DNA from: an uncultured Lentisphaeria bacterium
Lineage (GTDB): Bacteria; Verrucomicrobiota; Lentisphaeria; Victivallales; Victivallaceae
Direction: 5' to 3'
Length of the DNA stretch: 64,000 nucleotides
Assembly (NCBI GenBank): GCA_949298075.1
Contig: CASFVA010000013.1
Location: 1 to 64,000, forward strand
Part shown: one piece after another, positions 8,465-19,476 of the stretch
How positions within the stretch are numbered: the first letter of the stretch is position 1
Layout: every line of letters starts with the position of its first letter
Position numbers and translations under genes: made by a program
The notes under the pieces: generated by a model
What the model saw: the letters and a program-made list of their open reading frames with translations, nothing else
The model's database searches: none
What the model was told of the DNA's origin: nothing

Positions 8465-9583
8465 ATGAGCAATGAACTTTCACGGGCGAGTTATCTCTCG
8501 CGCAACGTCGGGGATTATCCCGCTGAATTCACCATCGGCAGCCGCCGTTACGTCAAGGTCGACGATCTGCGTTACGGCACCAATCCGCACCAGTGCGCGG
8601 CTTATTACAAGCCCGCCGGAACCCCCTGCACCATCGGCGACATGGAAATCGTCAAGAACGGCAAGAGCGGACTGTCGCAAACCAACCTCGAAGACATCTC
8701 CGGAGCGCTCAATATCGTCAAATTCTGCGACCGGAACGCCTGCGCCGTCATGAAGCATGTCAACCCATCCGGAGCGGCGGTCGCCCGTCCCGGTGAAACG
8801 CTCCGCGACGTCTACCTCAAAGCCCGCGACGCCGACGCCCGGGCCGCGTTCGGCAGCGTCATCGCTTTCAACGCCGAAGTCGACGCCGACACCGCCCGCG
8901 AAATCATGAGCACCTTTGTCGAATGCGTGGTGGCGCCCGGATTCAGCGCCGAGGCGGTGGCGGTTTTCAACGACTCCGCCACCTACAAGCTCAACAGGCA
9001 CATCCGGATCATCAAGTGCGGCGACATCGCCGCTCTGCCGCGCTTTACCGGCGAGGCGGCTCCGGGCGCCGACACCATCAAGGTGCTGGCCGACGGATCG
9101 CTCATTGTTGCCGCTCCGCTGACCACTTCGATCCGGAGCGTGGCCGACCTGATTCCGGCCCGCGGCGAAAACAGCCGCTGCGGGGCGGTGGTGTCCACCG
9201 TGGCCGCCACCCCCGAACAGCTGGATGACCTGCTTTTCGCCTGGCATGTCAACCTCAGCGTACGCTCCAACGGCGTAGTCATCGTCAAGGACGGTCAGAC
9301 CATCTCCGTCGGCACCGGCGAGCAGGACCGCGTCGGCGCCATCGAACAGGCGGTCGCCAAATTCAGGCAGAAATACTCCGGAACCGGCACCCTTGAGGGA
9401 GCCGCCATGTCCAGCGACGGGTTCTTCCCCTTCGAGGACGGCGTCGAAGTCGCCGCCGCCGCCGGAATCCGGGCAATCATCGCCCCCGCGGGTTCACTGC
9501 GCGACGCCGACGTCATCAAGCGCGCCAACGAACTCAATGTGGCGCTCTACCATGCGCCGGAGCGCATATTCTCTCATCATTGA
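8465..9583 (+). CDS. Stand-alone AICAR formyltransferase (PurH C-terminal domain only)
   Basis: 372 residues. It transfers a formyl group to AICAR in the penultimate step of purine synthesis. LRYGTNPHQ (about residues 36-44) is the hallmark opening of the transformylase domain, and VMKHVNPSGAA contains the catalytic Lys-His pair and the NPSG loop. SDGFFPFEDGVE and the final EDxxK-like region near DADVIKRANELN also match. The usual 200-residue N-terminal IMP cyclohydrolase domain of PurH is absent, so ring closure must be encoded elsewhere. The start at 8465 has only a weak GGGAA ribosome site; an open frame extends to 8351 but precedes the predicted -10 box and can be excluded. Confidence 0.88.
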   Translation: MSNELSRASYLSRNVGDYPAEFTIGSRRYVKVDDLRYGTNPHQCAAYYKPAGTPCTIGDMEIVKNGKSGLSQTNLEDISGALNIVKFCDRNACAVMKHVNPSGAAVARPGETLRDVYLKARDADARAAFGSVIAFNAEVDADTAREIMSTFVECVVAPGFSAEAVAVFNDSATYKLNRHIRIIKCGDIAALPRFTGEAAPGADTIKVLADGSLIVAAPLTTSIRSVADLIPARGENSRCGAVVSTVAATPEQLDDLLFAWHVNLSVRSNGVVIVKDGQTISVGTGEQDRVGAIEQAVAKFRQKYSGTGTLEGAAMSSDGFFPFEDGVEVAAAAGIRAIIAPAGSLRDADVIKRANELNVALYHAPERIFSHH

Positions 9584-9642
9584 TTCGCGAACAACATCAA
9601 CCACGATTCCAACAACCTTCAAAAACACAGAGGAGCGACATC

Positions 9643-10347
9643 ATGCCGCCGAAACGCAATGTCAGGAAGATGAATTCCGAATTGAAGCAAGCGCTGTTTT
9701 CCGACACCGAACGCTTTGAGATGTTCTTCGCCGCCCACTGGAAGAAAATTGCCGTCATCGCCGTCGCCGCCGCGCTGCTGGCCGCGATCATCTTCGGCAT
9801 CTGGATGGCCTGGTGCAACGCCCGGAAGCAAGCCGCAGCCGAACTGGCCGACGCCGCCACCGTGACGGAACTGACCGCCGTCCTGCAGAAACATCCGTCG
9901 GAACCCGGAACTCCGGTGGCCCGGTTCAGGCTGGCCCGGCTGTACATCGAAGCCAGAGATTACGACGCCGCCATGGCCGAACTCGGAGCGATCGCGGAGT
10001 TTCCCGGCGTCGATCCGCTGCTGGCCAACTCAGCCCGCCTGACCGGCGCCTACATGCTTGAACTGAAAAACGAACTGGCCAAAGCCGCCGCCGCGTTTGA
10101 CGCCATCGGCGGCGATTCGACGGTGGCCGCCGGAATCCGGGCTGAAGCCGATTACGCCGCCGCCCGGCTTCACATCGCCGGACGTGCGTTTGACGCCGCC
10201 GGGGCCGCGTTGAAGCGCGCCGCGGGTCTGGTGGAAAACGATCCGGCGGTGTTTCACTACAAAAACCTCTGCCGCCAGCTCGAAATTGCACTGGCCAACC
10301 ACGAATTCGACGTTCAGGCGGCCAAGCCGGAACCGGCCGCCAAATAG
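9643..10347 (+). CDS. Single-pass membrane protein with TPR-like repeats (YfgM-like)
   Basis: 234 residues. The cytoplasmic N-terminus is basic, one transmembrane helix spans about residues 31-53 (IAVIAVAAALLAAIIFGIWM), and the rest is an alanine-rich helical region. It contains TPR-like units such as ARFRLARLYIEARDYDAAMAEL. The shape matches the YfgM/BamD-like tetratricopeptide group, inner-membrane proteins that act as chaperone adaptors; the sequence alone does not prove that role. The start at 9643 follows GAGGAG with ideal spacing. It lies between the AICAR transformylase and the TrmH gene in a run of co-directional genes. Confidence 0.75.
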   Translation: MPPKRNVRKMNSELKQALFSDTERFEMFFAAHWKKIAVIAVAAALLAAIIFGIWMAWCNARKQAAAELADAATVTELTAVLQKHPSEPGTPVARFRLARLYIEARDYDAAMAELGAIAEFPGVDPLLANSARLTGAYMLELKNELAKAAAAFDAIGGDSTVAAGIRAEADYAAARLHIAGRAFDAAGAALKRAAGLVENDPAVFHYKNLCRQLEIALANHEFDVQAAKPEPAAK

Positions 10348-10360
10348 GGATGGCCGCGCC

Positions 10361-11164
10361 ATGGCGGTTCCGGGACGCAATTCTCCGCCGGCGGCGCTCA
10401 GCCGCCGGGAGTACTCATTGCTGAACGCCCTGCTGACCCGGGGCGGACGCAAACGTTCCGGACGCTGCCGCTGTGAGGGAGTGCGCGCCGTACGCGAGCT
10501 GCTGGCCCATTGCGGCGGCCTGGTTGATTTTGTCGTGGCCACGGAACGGGGTCTGAAAGCGCTCGACCGCCCGGTGAATTCGCCCCGGATTATCTCCGAG
10601 AAGGAGTTCGAATCCTGTGCCGCCACCGTCAATTCTCAGGGCGTCATCGCGGTGGCCAGGATCCCGGAACCGCCGGACACCGCTCCGGCGGGCGATTACA
10701 TTCTCGCGCTCGACCGGCTCGGTGATCCCGGCAATTTCGGCACCATCGCCCGCACCCTGCTGGCGGTGGGCGGCCGCGAATTGTGGTACACCAAAGGCTC
10801 CATTGATCCCTGGTGTGACAAGGCGATTCGCTCGGGAATGGGGTCGCAGTTCGCTCTGATCCTGCGCCGTTTCGACACGCTGGGCGAGCTCCGGGACACC
10901 GCTCTGCGGTCCGGCTTCCCCAATTTCTTCATCGCCGATCCCCACCAGGGTGAAATCTGCTTTGAATGTCCGGATCTGTTTGCCAAATCGGTGCTCGTAA
11001 TCGGCGGCGAAGCCAACGGCGCCACCGCTCCGCCGCCCGCCGCCCGCCAGGTCATCATTCCCATGCCCGGCAATTATGAATCGTTAAATGCGGCCCAGGC
11101 CGCCACCGTGCTGCTGTTTGAAGCGGTGCGCCGCCGCGGCCGGTTTAAGGAACAGTTGTCATGA
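10361..11164 (+). CDS. TrmH/SpoU-family RNA methyltransferase
   Basis: 267 residues. It is a SPOUT 2'-O-ribose methyltransferase using S-adenosylmethionine on rRNA or tRNA. The three SpoU motifs are visible: motif 1 DPGNFGTIARTLLAVG, motif 2 VIGGEANGA, and motif 3 IPMPGNYESLNAAQAATVLL, which forms the trefoil knot. The N-terminal 90 residues resemble the small L30-like substrate-binding domain. The usual motif-1 asparagine-arginine pair appears as NFG...R; the exact RNA target cannot be read from sequence. The start at 10361 is in frame and follows GGGA. The end overlaps the next gene by four bases. Confidence 0.88.
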   Translation: MAVPGRNSPPAALSRREYSLLNALLTRGGRKRSGRCRCEGVRAVRELLAHCGGLVDFVVATERGLKALDRPVNSPRIISEKEFESCAATVNSQGVIAVARIPEPPDTAPAGDYILALDRLGDPGNFGTIARTLLAVGGRELWYTKGSIDPWCDKAIRSGMGSQFALILRRFDTLGELRDTALRSGFPNFFIADPHQGEICFECPDLFAKSVLVIGGEANGATAPPPAARQVIIPMPGNYESLNAAQAATVLLFEAVRRRGRFKEQLS

Positions 11165-12264
11165 ATCAATGGTATGTCATCTATCTCATCGCATTTCTGG
11201 CCGGAGCCGCGGCGACGCTCGCGCTGACTCCGCCGGTCCGGAAACTGGCTGAAGTCCTGGACTTCATGGACCGCCCCGCCGCCAACCACAAGGGACACCG
11301 GCGGCCGACCCCGCTCCTGGGCGGACTCGTACTCTTTGCCGGCTGGAGCGGCGGCATTGTCGCCGGCATCATTGCCGCCCGTCTGGGCTGGGTGCCGGAT
11401 TTCCGCGACACCATCTTCGTCCACCTGGAGGGACTGGCCCTGGCCTCGCGCCAGCTCGGATTCATCGCCGGAGCGGCCGCCGGCGCCGTGATCCTGGGGC
11501 TGGCCGACGACAAGTTCGCCCTGCCGGCCTCAGCCAAATTCATCGGTCAGTTTGCGGTGGCGGCGATCGCCGTGGCCGGCGGCGGAGTGCGCATCCAGCT
11601 CTGCCCCGAACTCGACGGCATCTCCTGGGCCGTGACGGTTTTCTGGATCATGCTGATGATGAACTCCATCAACTTTTTCGACAACATGGACGGACTCGCC
11701 GTCGGCGTCATCGCCATTGCCATGTTCTTTTTCACCGTCATCTCGGCCCTGAATCACCAGTACTTCGTTGCCGTTCTCGCCGCGCTGAGCTGCGGCGTCT
11801 GCTGCGGATTCTGGTTTTACAACGCCAATCCGGCCACAATCTTCATGGGCGACAGCGGCAGCCATTTTCTGGGATTCATCACCGCGGTGGTCGCCACCCA
11901 GGTAACCTACTATCACGCTGAAAACGCCTCCCGGCTGTCACTGCTGGTGCCGCTGTTCATTCTGGCCCTGCCGCTGTTTGACACCGTAATGGTGGTGGCA
12001 ATCCGGACTCTGAACCGCAAACCGTTCTGGATCGGCGACCACAATCACATCTCCCACCGGTTCGTCCGGCTGGGAATGAGCCGTCGCACAGCGGTCCTGG
12101 TAGTACACCTGCTGGCGCTCACCATCGCGCTGGCCACGCTGCCGATCTACTGGGGAGAACCGCGCACCGCCATTGTGCTGACCATTCAGGCGCTGCTGCT
12201 GATCGCGGTAATCACCGTGCTGCAGTTCACGCTGTCGCACTCGGCCGAAACCCGCGAAAAATAG
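11161..12264 (+). CDS. WecA/TagO-type undecaprenyl-phosphate sugar-1-phosphate transferase (MraY family)
   Basis: 367 residues with about ten transmembrane helices. It transfers a HexNAc-1-phosphate from UDP-sugar to undecaprenyl phosphate at the cytoplasmic face, starting surface polysaccharide or teichoic-type chains. Family motifs are clear: KGHRRPTPLLGGL near residue 45, the DDK aspartates of LADDKFALP, NFFDNMDGLA (the catalytic aspartate region), and FMGDSGSHFLGF. The late GDHNHISHRFVRLG histidine motif fits WecA-type rather than MraY itself. It is translationally coupled to the methyltransferase upstream. No other polysaccharide genes follow, so its pathway is unknown. Confidence 0.88.
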   Translation: MNQWYVIYLIAFLAGAAATLALTPPVRKLAEVLDFMDRPAANHKGHRRPTPLLGGLVLFAGWSGGIVAGIIAARLGWVPDFRDTIFVHLEGLALASRQLGFIAGAAAGAVILGLADDKFALPASAKFIGQFAVAAIAVAGGGVRIQLCPELDGISWAVTVFWIMLMMNSINFFDNMDGLAVGVIAIAMFFFTVISALNHQYFVAVLAALSCGVCCGFWFYNANPATIFMGDSGSHFLGFITAVVATQVTYYHAENASRLSLLVPLFILALPLFDTVMVVAIRTLNRKPFWIGDHNHISHRFVRLGMSRRTAVLVVHLLALTIALATLPIYWGEPRTAIVLTIQALLLIAVITVLQFTLSHSAETREK

Positions 12265-12323
12265 CCGCGCCCCCGTTTCCGGCCAGATCCAGCGAAACGC
12301 CGGAGCGGTTTTGTTCACTCCAT

Positions 12324-13601
12324 TCAGGCGAACCGGTCCGGAAGCACCGCTCCATGTTCGCGCAGCAGGACCCGGAGCCGGTCCAGCGGCACCCGTTTGG
12401 AAGGCACTCCGAGCCGGACTCCCAGCGCCGCCGCCGCTCCCGCTGCCTGCCCCATCGCCATGCAGCTGGGCATGACCCGCAGTCCGGACTGGGCATCGCG
12501 GTCGCTGGAAATACAGCGACCGGCGGCGGTCAGTCCGTCGATGCCGCGAACGGTCAGCGCGCCCAGTGGAATTTCCGGCCAGGCGCCGGGTCGGATGAAT
12601 TCCTGAACGATGCCGGTTTCGCAGTGGCGGTCCACAAAGAAATAGGTCAGTCCGACCGCATCATCAAACTGCCGGCCGGAAAGATAGTCTTCGGCGGTGA
12701 TCATCACATCGCCGGCAATCCGCCAGGTCTCCCGGACTCCGGTGGTCGCCGCGCATCTCTCGACCGTGCAGTGTTCCAGCCCCGGCTGACGGCGCAGAAA
12801 CCGCAGCATCGCCAGCAGCCGCCGCCGGGCCGTAATATCGGTGTGCGCCTGGGTTTCCGCAGTCGAAGAATCAGCGCCGACGATGTGTTGGACATTGGCA
12901 CCGCCGCACCGCAGGTATTCAATCAATCCCCGCCGGTCACAGTAACAGTAATCACTGGCCTGAAGCTCACCGGAAGCCACCGCCGCCCGGAATGCCCGGT
13001 CCAGCCGGTCCGCATCAATTTCATCCAGCTCGTAACCGCCCAGCTTAAACCGCAGCGTACCGGGCTGGCACTCGGATTCCCGCTCGCATTCACCGCCGGC
13101 CAGCCGCACCGCCGAGGCGTCGCCGGTGCAGTCTATGATCTCCCGGGCGTAAATGGTCCGGGCCACAGAGTGACCGACACACTCCACCCGCCAGCGCCCT
13201 TTTTCGCGCTCAATTGCCATCGGAAACTCGGAGTACAGCAGCTGCGCCCCGGCCGCCAGCGCCTTTTCTTCGGCCAGCATGGCGAACACCGCCGGTTTGA
13301 CCACGACACCGTAACTGGGTCGGGTCGGCGGCTTAACCTCCCAATCCGGCATTTCACTGTTGCTCAGCTCCATGGCCTCCTGCACCAGTTCCCAGCCGAT
13401 GCCGCCGACAATCTGACGGCTGCCCACCCGGAAGTAGGTGAGGTAAGTGACCAACCCGTTGCTGATCGTTCCTCCCATCTGAGTGGAAACCTCCAGCAGA
13501 ATGGTTCTGGCCCCGGCCCGGGCCGCCTGAATTACCGCCACTGTGCCGGCGGTGCCGCCGCCTACCACCAGTACATCGCACTCGTTTGTCTGTTTGTTCA
13601 T
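12324..13601 (-). CDS. FAD-dependent oxidoreductase (FAD_oxidored family)
   Basis: 425 residues. The N-terminal Rossmann fold reads DVLVVGGGTAGTVAVIQAAR with the GxGxxG-type FAD site, followed by an acidic residue at the end of strand 2 (LLEVS). MGGTISNGLVT matches the second conserved segment of this family, and DCTGDASAVRLAG the third. The C-terminal RCISSDRDAQSGLRVM is typical of the group. Members are often found with sugar-degradation genes in Lentisphaerota and Planctomycetota; substrates are mostly unknown. The start at 13601 follows AAGGAT; a frame opening at 13625 lacks a site. Two copies of AAGTGTTC lie upstream and recur before the other FAD oxidoreductase unit of this window. Confidence 0.85.
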   Translation of the reverse strand: MNKQTNECDVLVVGGGTAGTVAVIQAARAGARTILLEVSTQMGGTISNGLVTYLTYFRVGSRQIVGGIGWELVQEAMELSNSEMPDWEVKPPTRPSYGVVVKPAVFAMLAEEKALAAGAQLLYSEFPMAIEREKGRWRVECVGHSVARTIYAREIIDCTGDASAVRLAGGECERESECQPGTLRFKLGGYELDEIDADRLDRAFRAAVASGELQASDYCYCDRRGLIEYLRCGGANVQHIVGADSSTAETQAHTDITARRRLLAMLRFLRRQPGLEHCTVERCAATTGVRETWRIAGDVMITAEDYLSGRQFDDAVGLTYFFVDRHCETGIVQEFIRPGAWPEIPLGALTVRGIDGLTAAGRCISSDRDAQSGLRVMPSCMAMGQAAGAAAALGVRLGVPSKRVPLDRLRVLLREHGAVLPDRFA

Positions 13602-13646
13602 GGTAAATATCCTTATGCCGCCCACGTCCCGGTTTATTTTGAAAAT

Positions 13647-13674
13647 AATGTAGACGATTTAAATAAAAATGCAA
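13647..13674 (-). promoter_or_regulatory. Promoter of the FAD oxidoreductase gene
   Basis: Minus-strand TTGCAT and TACATT with a 16-bp spacer, 46 bp before the start codon. The first AAGTGTTC motif lies 16 bp upstream of the -35 box, where an activator would sit. Confidence 0.5.
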
Positions 13675-13689
13675 CATCGGCGTATTACA

Positions 13690-13795
13690 AAGTGTTCCAT
13701 TCAAGAAACTGGCAGCAGCACCACAACCCGGGATTGCACTTCGGGTTATTGAAGGCAACGGCTCTGAAAGCAGTTGTGGTCGGAGTAAAGTGTTC
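13690..13795. promoter_or_regulatory. Pair of AAGTGTTC motifs, candidate operators
   Basis: AAGTGTTC occurs at 13690-13697 and 13788-13795 in the same orientation, 98 bp apart. The same 8-mer occurs twice upstream of the FAD oxidoreductase unit at 41 kb, also in the orientation opposite to the gene. Regulator unknown. Confidence 0.45.
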
Positions 13796-13837
13796 TGATT
13801 TTTTGCATCTGGCATCCGGGAAGCCCGGACCTCAAGA

Positions 13838-13870
13838 AATAAAAAAACACCGGTCCGACGGACCGGTGTT
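13838..13870 (-). terminator. Rho-independent terminator of rpsU
   Basis: On the minus strand AACACCGGTCC and GGACCGGTGTT form a perfect 11-bp stem around a 3-base loop, followed by a T-rich tract. It starts 13 bp after the rpsU stop. Confidence 0.9.
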
Positions 13871-13883
13871 CAAAATCGGGCAA

Positions 13884-14051
13884 TCAGTGGCGGCGCTGTT
13901 TGGCTTCGCGACGCTTGACTTCGCTGGGCTTTTCGTAATGCCGGCGGTTTCGCAGCTCCTTGAGGGTGCCCTCCTTGTCCAGCTTCTTTTTGAGCCGGCG
14001 CAAGGCCCGATCGATAACCTCGCCTTTTTTGACGCGGACTTCGGTATCCAT
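13884..14051 (-). CDS. rpsU: 30S ribosomal protein S21
   Basis: 55 residues, highly basic. The sequence [20 protein letters not shown] followed by a [16 protein letters not shown]-type tail is the S21 signature. S21 binds the 30S platform near the anti-Shine-Dalgarno region of 16S rRNA and takes part in initiation. The start at 14051 follows AAGGGGGTGA with seven-base spacing; an in-frame ATG at 14072 lies upstream of that site. It is a single-gene transcript with its own promoter and terminator. Confidence 0.93.
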   Translation of the reverse strand: MDTEVRVKKGEVIDRALRRLKKKLDKEGTLKELRNRRHYEKPSEVKRREAKQRRH

Positions 14052-14099
14052 AAGTTTTTCACCCCCTTTCACAGCGTTTGTGTTGCCAATGATTTGCTT

Positions 14100-14127
14100 A
14101 ATATATCACAAGCCCGAATAATTGCAA
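14100..14127 (-). promoter_or_regulatory. Promoter of rpsU
   Basis: Minus-strand TTGCAA and TATATT separated by 16 bp, 49 bp upstream of the rpsU start. Confidence 0.6.
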
Positions 14128-14285
14128 ACGACATGCGTAATTTTTTCCGGTACCGGAATCAGTCCGGTTTTGAAATATTCGGCATATCAAATGAATTAAA
14201 ATGAAAATCAAAATCGATGGGAGTCCCTTCAATATCTGCGGCTGCAGTTGCTTAAGACGGGCCGAATACGGCACCCTCGCGCTGT

Positions 14286-17631
<3,346 letters not shown>

Positions 17632-17644
17632 GCCGGAACGCCAG

Positions 17645-17670
17645 GCCGGAGCGGAATGATCCGCTCCGGC
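17645..17670 (+). terminator. Terminator-like hairpin after lacZ
   Basis: GCCGGAGCGG and CCGCTCCGGC form a perfect 10-bp stem with a 6-base loop. There is no T tract, so termination would be weak or factor-assisted. Confidence 0.45.
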
Positions 17671-17767
17671 TGGTCCCACCGCGGCACTTGAAATTTCCGG
17701 GGGGAAAAAGTATGTTATGTTTTCGGACAGTCAGGTCCGGAAATCCGGAACGACAAGCGGAGCGGTC

Positions 17768-18934
17768 ATGGGCAGAAAATCGGAATTGCGCCTCAAGATC
17801 ATCGAACTCATCTCATTGTGCGGCCCGCTGACCCGGCCGGAACTGATCCGGCGCACCGGGGTCCGGGCCGCAACCGTGCTTGAAGCGGTGGATGAACTCA
17901 AACGCGCCGGGCTGCTCCATGAACCCGGCCGCAGCGGCGTACGCACCGGACGCAGGGCGCCTGAACTGGATATTCATCCGGATCGTCTGTGGACCGTCGG
18001 CATTGACTTTCAGGAGCACGACACCACCGGAGTTCTGATCGACGGCAGCGGCGCCATCCGCGCCTCGGCCGCCGTGGACGCCGTCAACCGGGAAACCCTG
18101 GCCGCCTGCCGGAATGAAATCCGCTCAGTGGTGCACCAGCTTCATGACGCGGCGGGCGACCGCTGGAACCTGGTTGGGGGGATTGCCCTCGCCGACCCCG
18201 GACTGGTGGACATCGGCAACGGCATTTCGGTGCGTTCGGTCAATGTTCCGGGCTGGGAAAACTCCCGGACCCGCGACTGGCTGGAGGCCGAATACCAGTG
18301 CCGCGCCGCAGTCTGGCCCGGAGTCATGGCCGGAACTTACGCGGAATACATCCGTCACATTGACGACTTCACCGACCGCGGCATCATCTACCTTTCGGCC
18401 GGAGAGGGCATCGGCGCCGGATTCATGAAATCCGGGCGCTATGTCATCGGAGACAGTTTCCAGGCCATGGAGATCGGTCACATCATCCTTGACTCCTCCG
18501 GTCCGCTCTGCCGCTGCGGCCGCCGCGGCTGTCTCGAAGCCTTCGCCGGAGCCGCCGCCATCCGCCGCCGGATCAGTGCCGTTTATGCGGAGTCCGGGGC
18601 TGCGCCGCCGCCTAAATTCAGCTTCGAAAGTTTCATCGCCGCCGCAGAAACCGATCCCGGAATCCGGCAGATTGCCGATGACGTCTGTGAATGCATCGGC
18701 AAAGCGCTGGCAACGGCCGTGACCCTGCTCAACCCCGGGGTCATTGTAATCGGCGGGCGGCTCGCCGGCCTGGGAGGACGGCTGCTCGGGACGATCCGCC
18801 GCCGGCTGACCGCCGACTGCTTTCCGGCCATACTGAGCGATCTCAAACTCGAATTTGCCGATCCGGCCAGGGAAAAAACCGGCCGGGGCGCTGCGCTGAT
18901 GCTCCGCAACCGGATCCTGCTTGAGGAGATCTGA
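17768..18934 (+). CDS. ROK-family transcriptional regulator
   Basis: 388 residues. Residues about 5-70 form a winged helix (RLKIIELISLCGPLTRPELI ... VDELKRAGLLHEPG), as in NagC/XylR repressors. The rest is a ROK sugar-kinase fold with the zinc-binding CRCGRRGCLEA and AEGIGAGF-like phosphate loop (SAGEGIGAGFMKSG). The position of the catalytic aspartate is replaced (ADPGLVD rather than the usual PG-hxxD kinase pattern is not clear), so a sugar-sensing regulator is more likely than a kinase. The start at 17768 follows GGAG. It lies 136 bp downstream of lacZ on the same strand and may control it. Confidence 0.85.
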   Translation: MGRKSELRLKIIELISLCGPLTRPELIRRTGVRAATVLEAVDELKRAGLLHEPGRSGVRTGRRAPELDIHPDRLWTVGIDFQEHDTTGVLIDGSGAIRASAAVDAVNRETLAACRNEIRSVVHQLHDAAGDRWNLVGGIALADPGLVDIGNGISVRSVNVPGWENSRTRDWLEAEYQCRAAVWPGVMAGTYAEYIRHIDDFTDRGIIYLSAGEGIGAGFMKSGRYVIGDSFQAMEIGHIILDSSGPLCRCGRRGCLEAFAGAAAIRRRISAVYAESGAAPPPKFSFESFIAAAETDPGIRQIADDVCECIGKALATAVTLLNPGVIVIGGRLAGLGGRLLGTIRRRLTADCFPAILSDLKLEFADPAREKTGRGAALMLRNRILLEEI

Positions 18935-19024
18935 CTTGATTGCCGGCGGCCCCGTCTCCGGCGTCCGAACCTGATTCTTGCGATAAGTTAATTTCTGATT
19001 TAAACTTCAAACGGAACAAACATT

Positions 19025-19435
19025 ATGGATCACGAAAAAATCGCCGACCATCTCAATCGCAGCGACCGTTTCTGCGCCGTCAACGGAATCCGGATCGTCA
19101 AAATCAGCCCGGGTTACGCGGAAGCCGAACTCACTGTCACCCCCGATCTGCTCAACGGCGTGGGTACCGTGCAGGGCGGAGCGATCTTCACGCTGGCGGA
19201 CTTCGCTTTCGCCGGAGCCGCCAATGCGGGCAACGAAGCAATGGTCACGCTGAGCAGTACCATCAATTTCATCCGCCCCGGAACCGGCGGCAAACTGCGG
19301 GCGGTCGCCCGCGAAGTCTCCCGCGGACGACGCACCGGAGTGTACAATATTGAGGTATTCAACGCCGACGGCAAACTGGTGGCGGACATCGTCAACACCG
19401 GCTTCGCCACCGGCACCCCCCTGCTGCCCGAGTAA
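19025..19435 (+). CDS. PaaI-family hotdog thioesterase
   Basis: 136 residues forming one hotdog fold. The segment [20 protein letters not shown] contains the GG-x-hhTLxD motif of PaaI/YdiI-type acyl-CoA thioesterases, where the aspartate activates water. The following [10 protein letters not shown] strand and the late [12 protein letters not shown] are typical. The substrate cannot be deduced. It begins 90 bp after the ROK gene and ends 41 bp before copA, so the three may be one transcript, though their functions are unrelated. Confidence 0.82.
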   Translation: MDHEKIADHLNRSDRFCAVNGIRIVKISPGYAEAELTVTPDLLNGVGTVQGGAIFTLADFAFAGAANAGNEAMVTLSSTINFIRPGTGGKLRAVAREVSRGRRTGVYNIEVFNADGKLVADIVNTGFATGTPLLPE

Positions 19436-19476
19436 ATCAGTGCGGTCGACAAGATCCTGGAAAAGGTATTTCAGGC

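Noticed and set aside
10605-10620. GAGTTCGAATCCTG, which looks like a tRNA T-arm
   Set aside because: It lies inside the TrmH-family coding sequence, is read there as codons, and no acceptor stem, D-arm or anticodon arm can be built around it.
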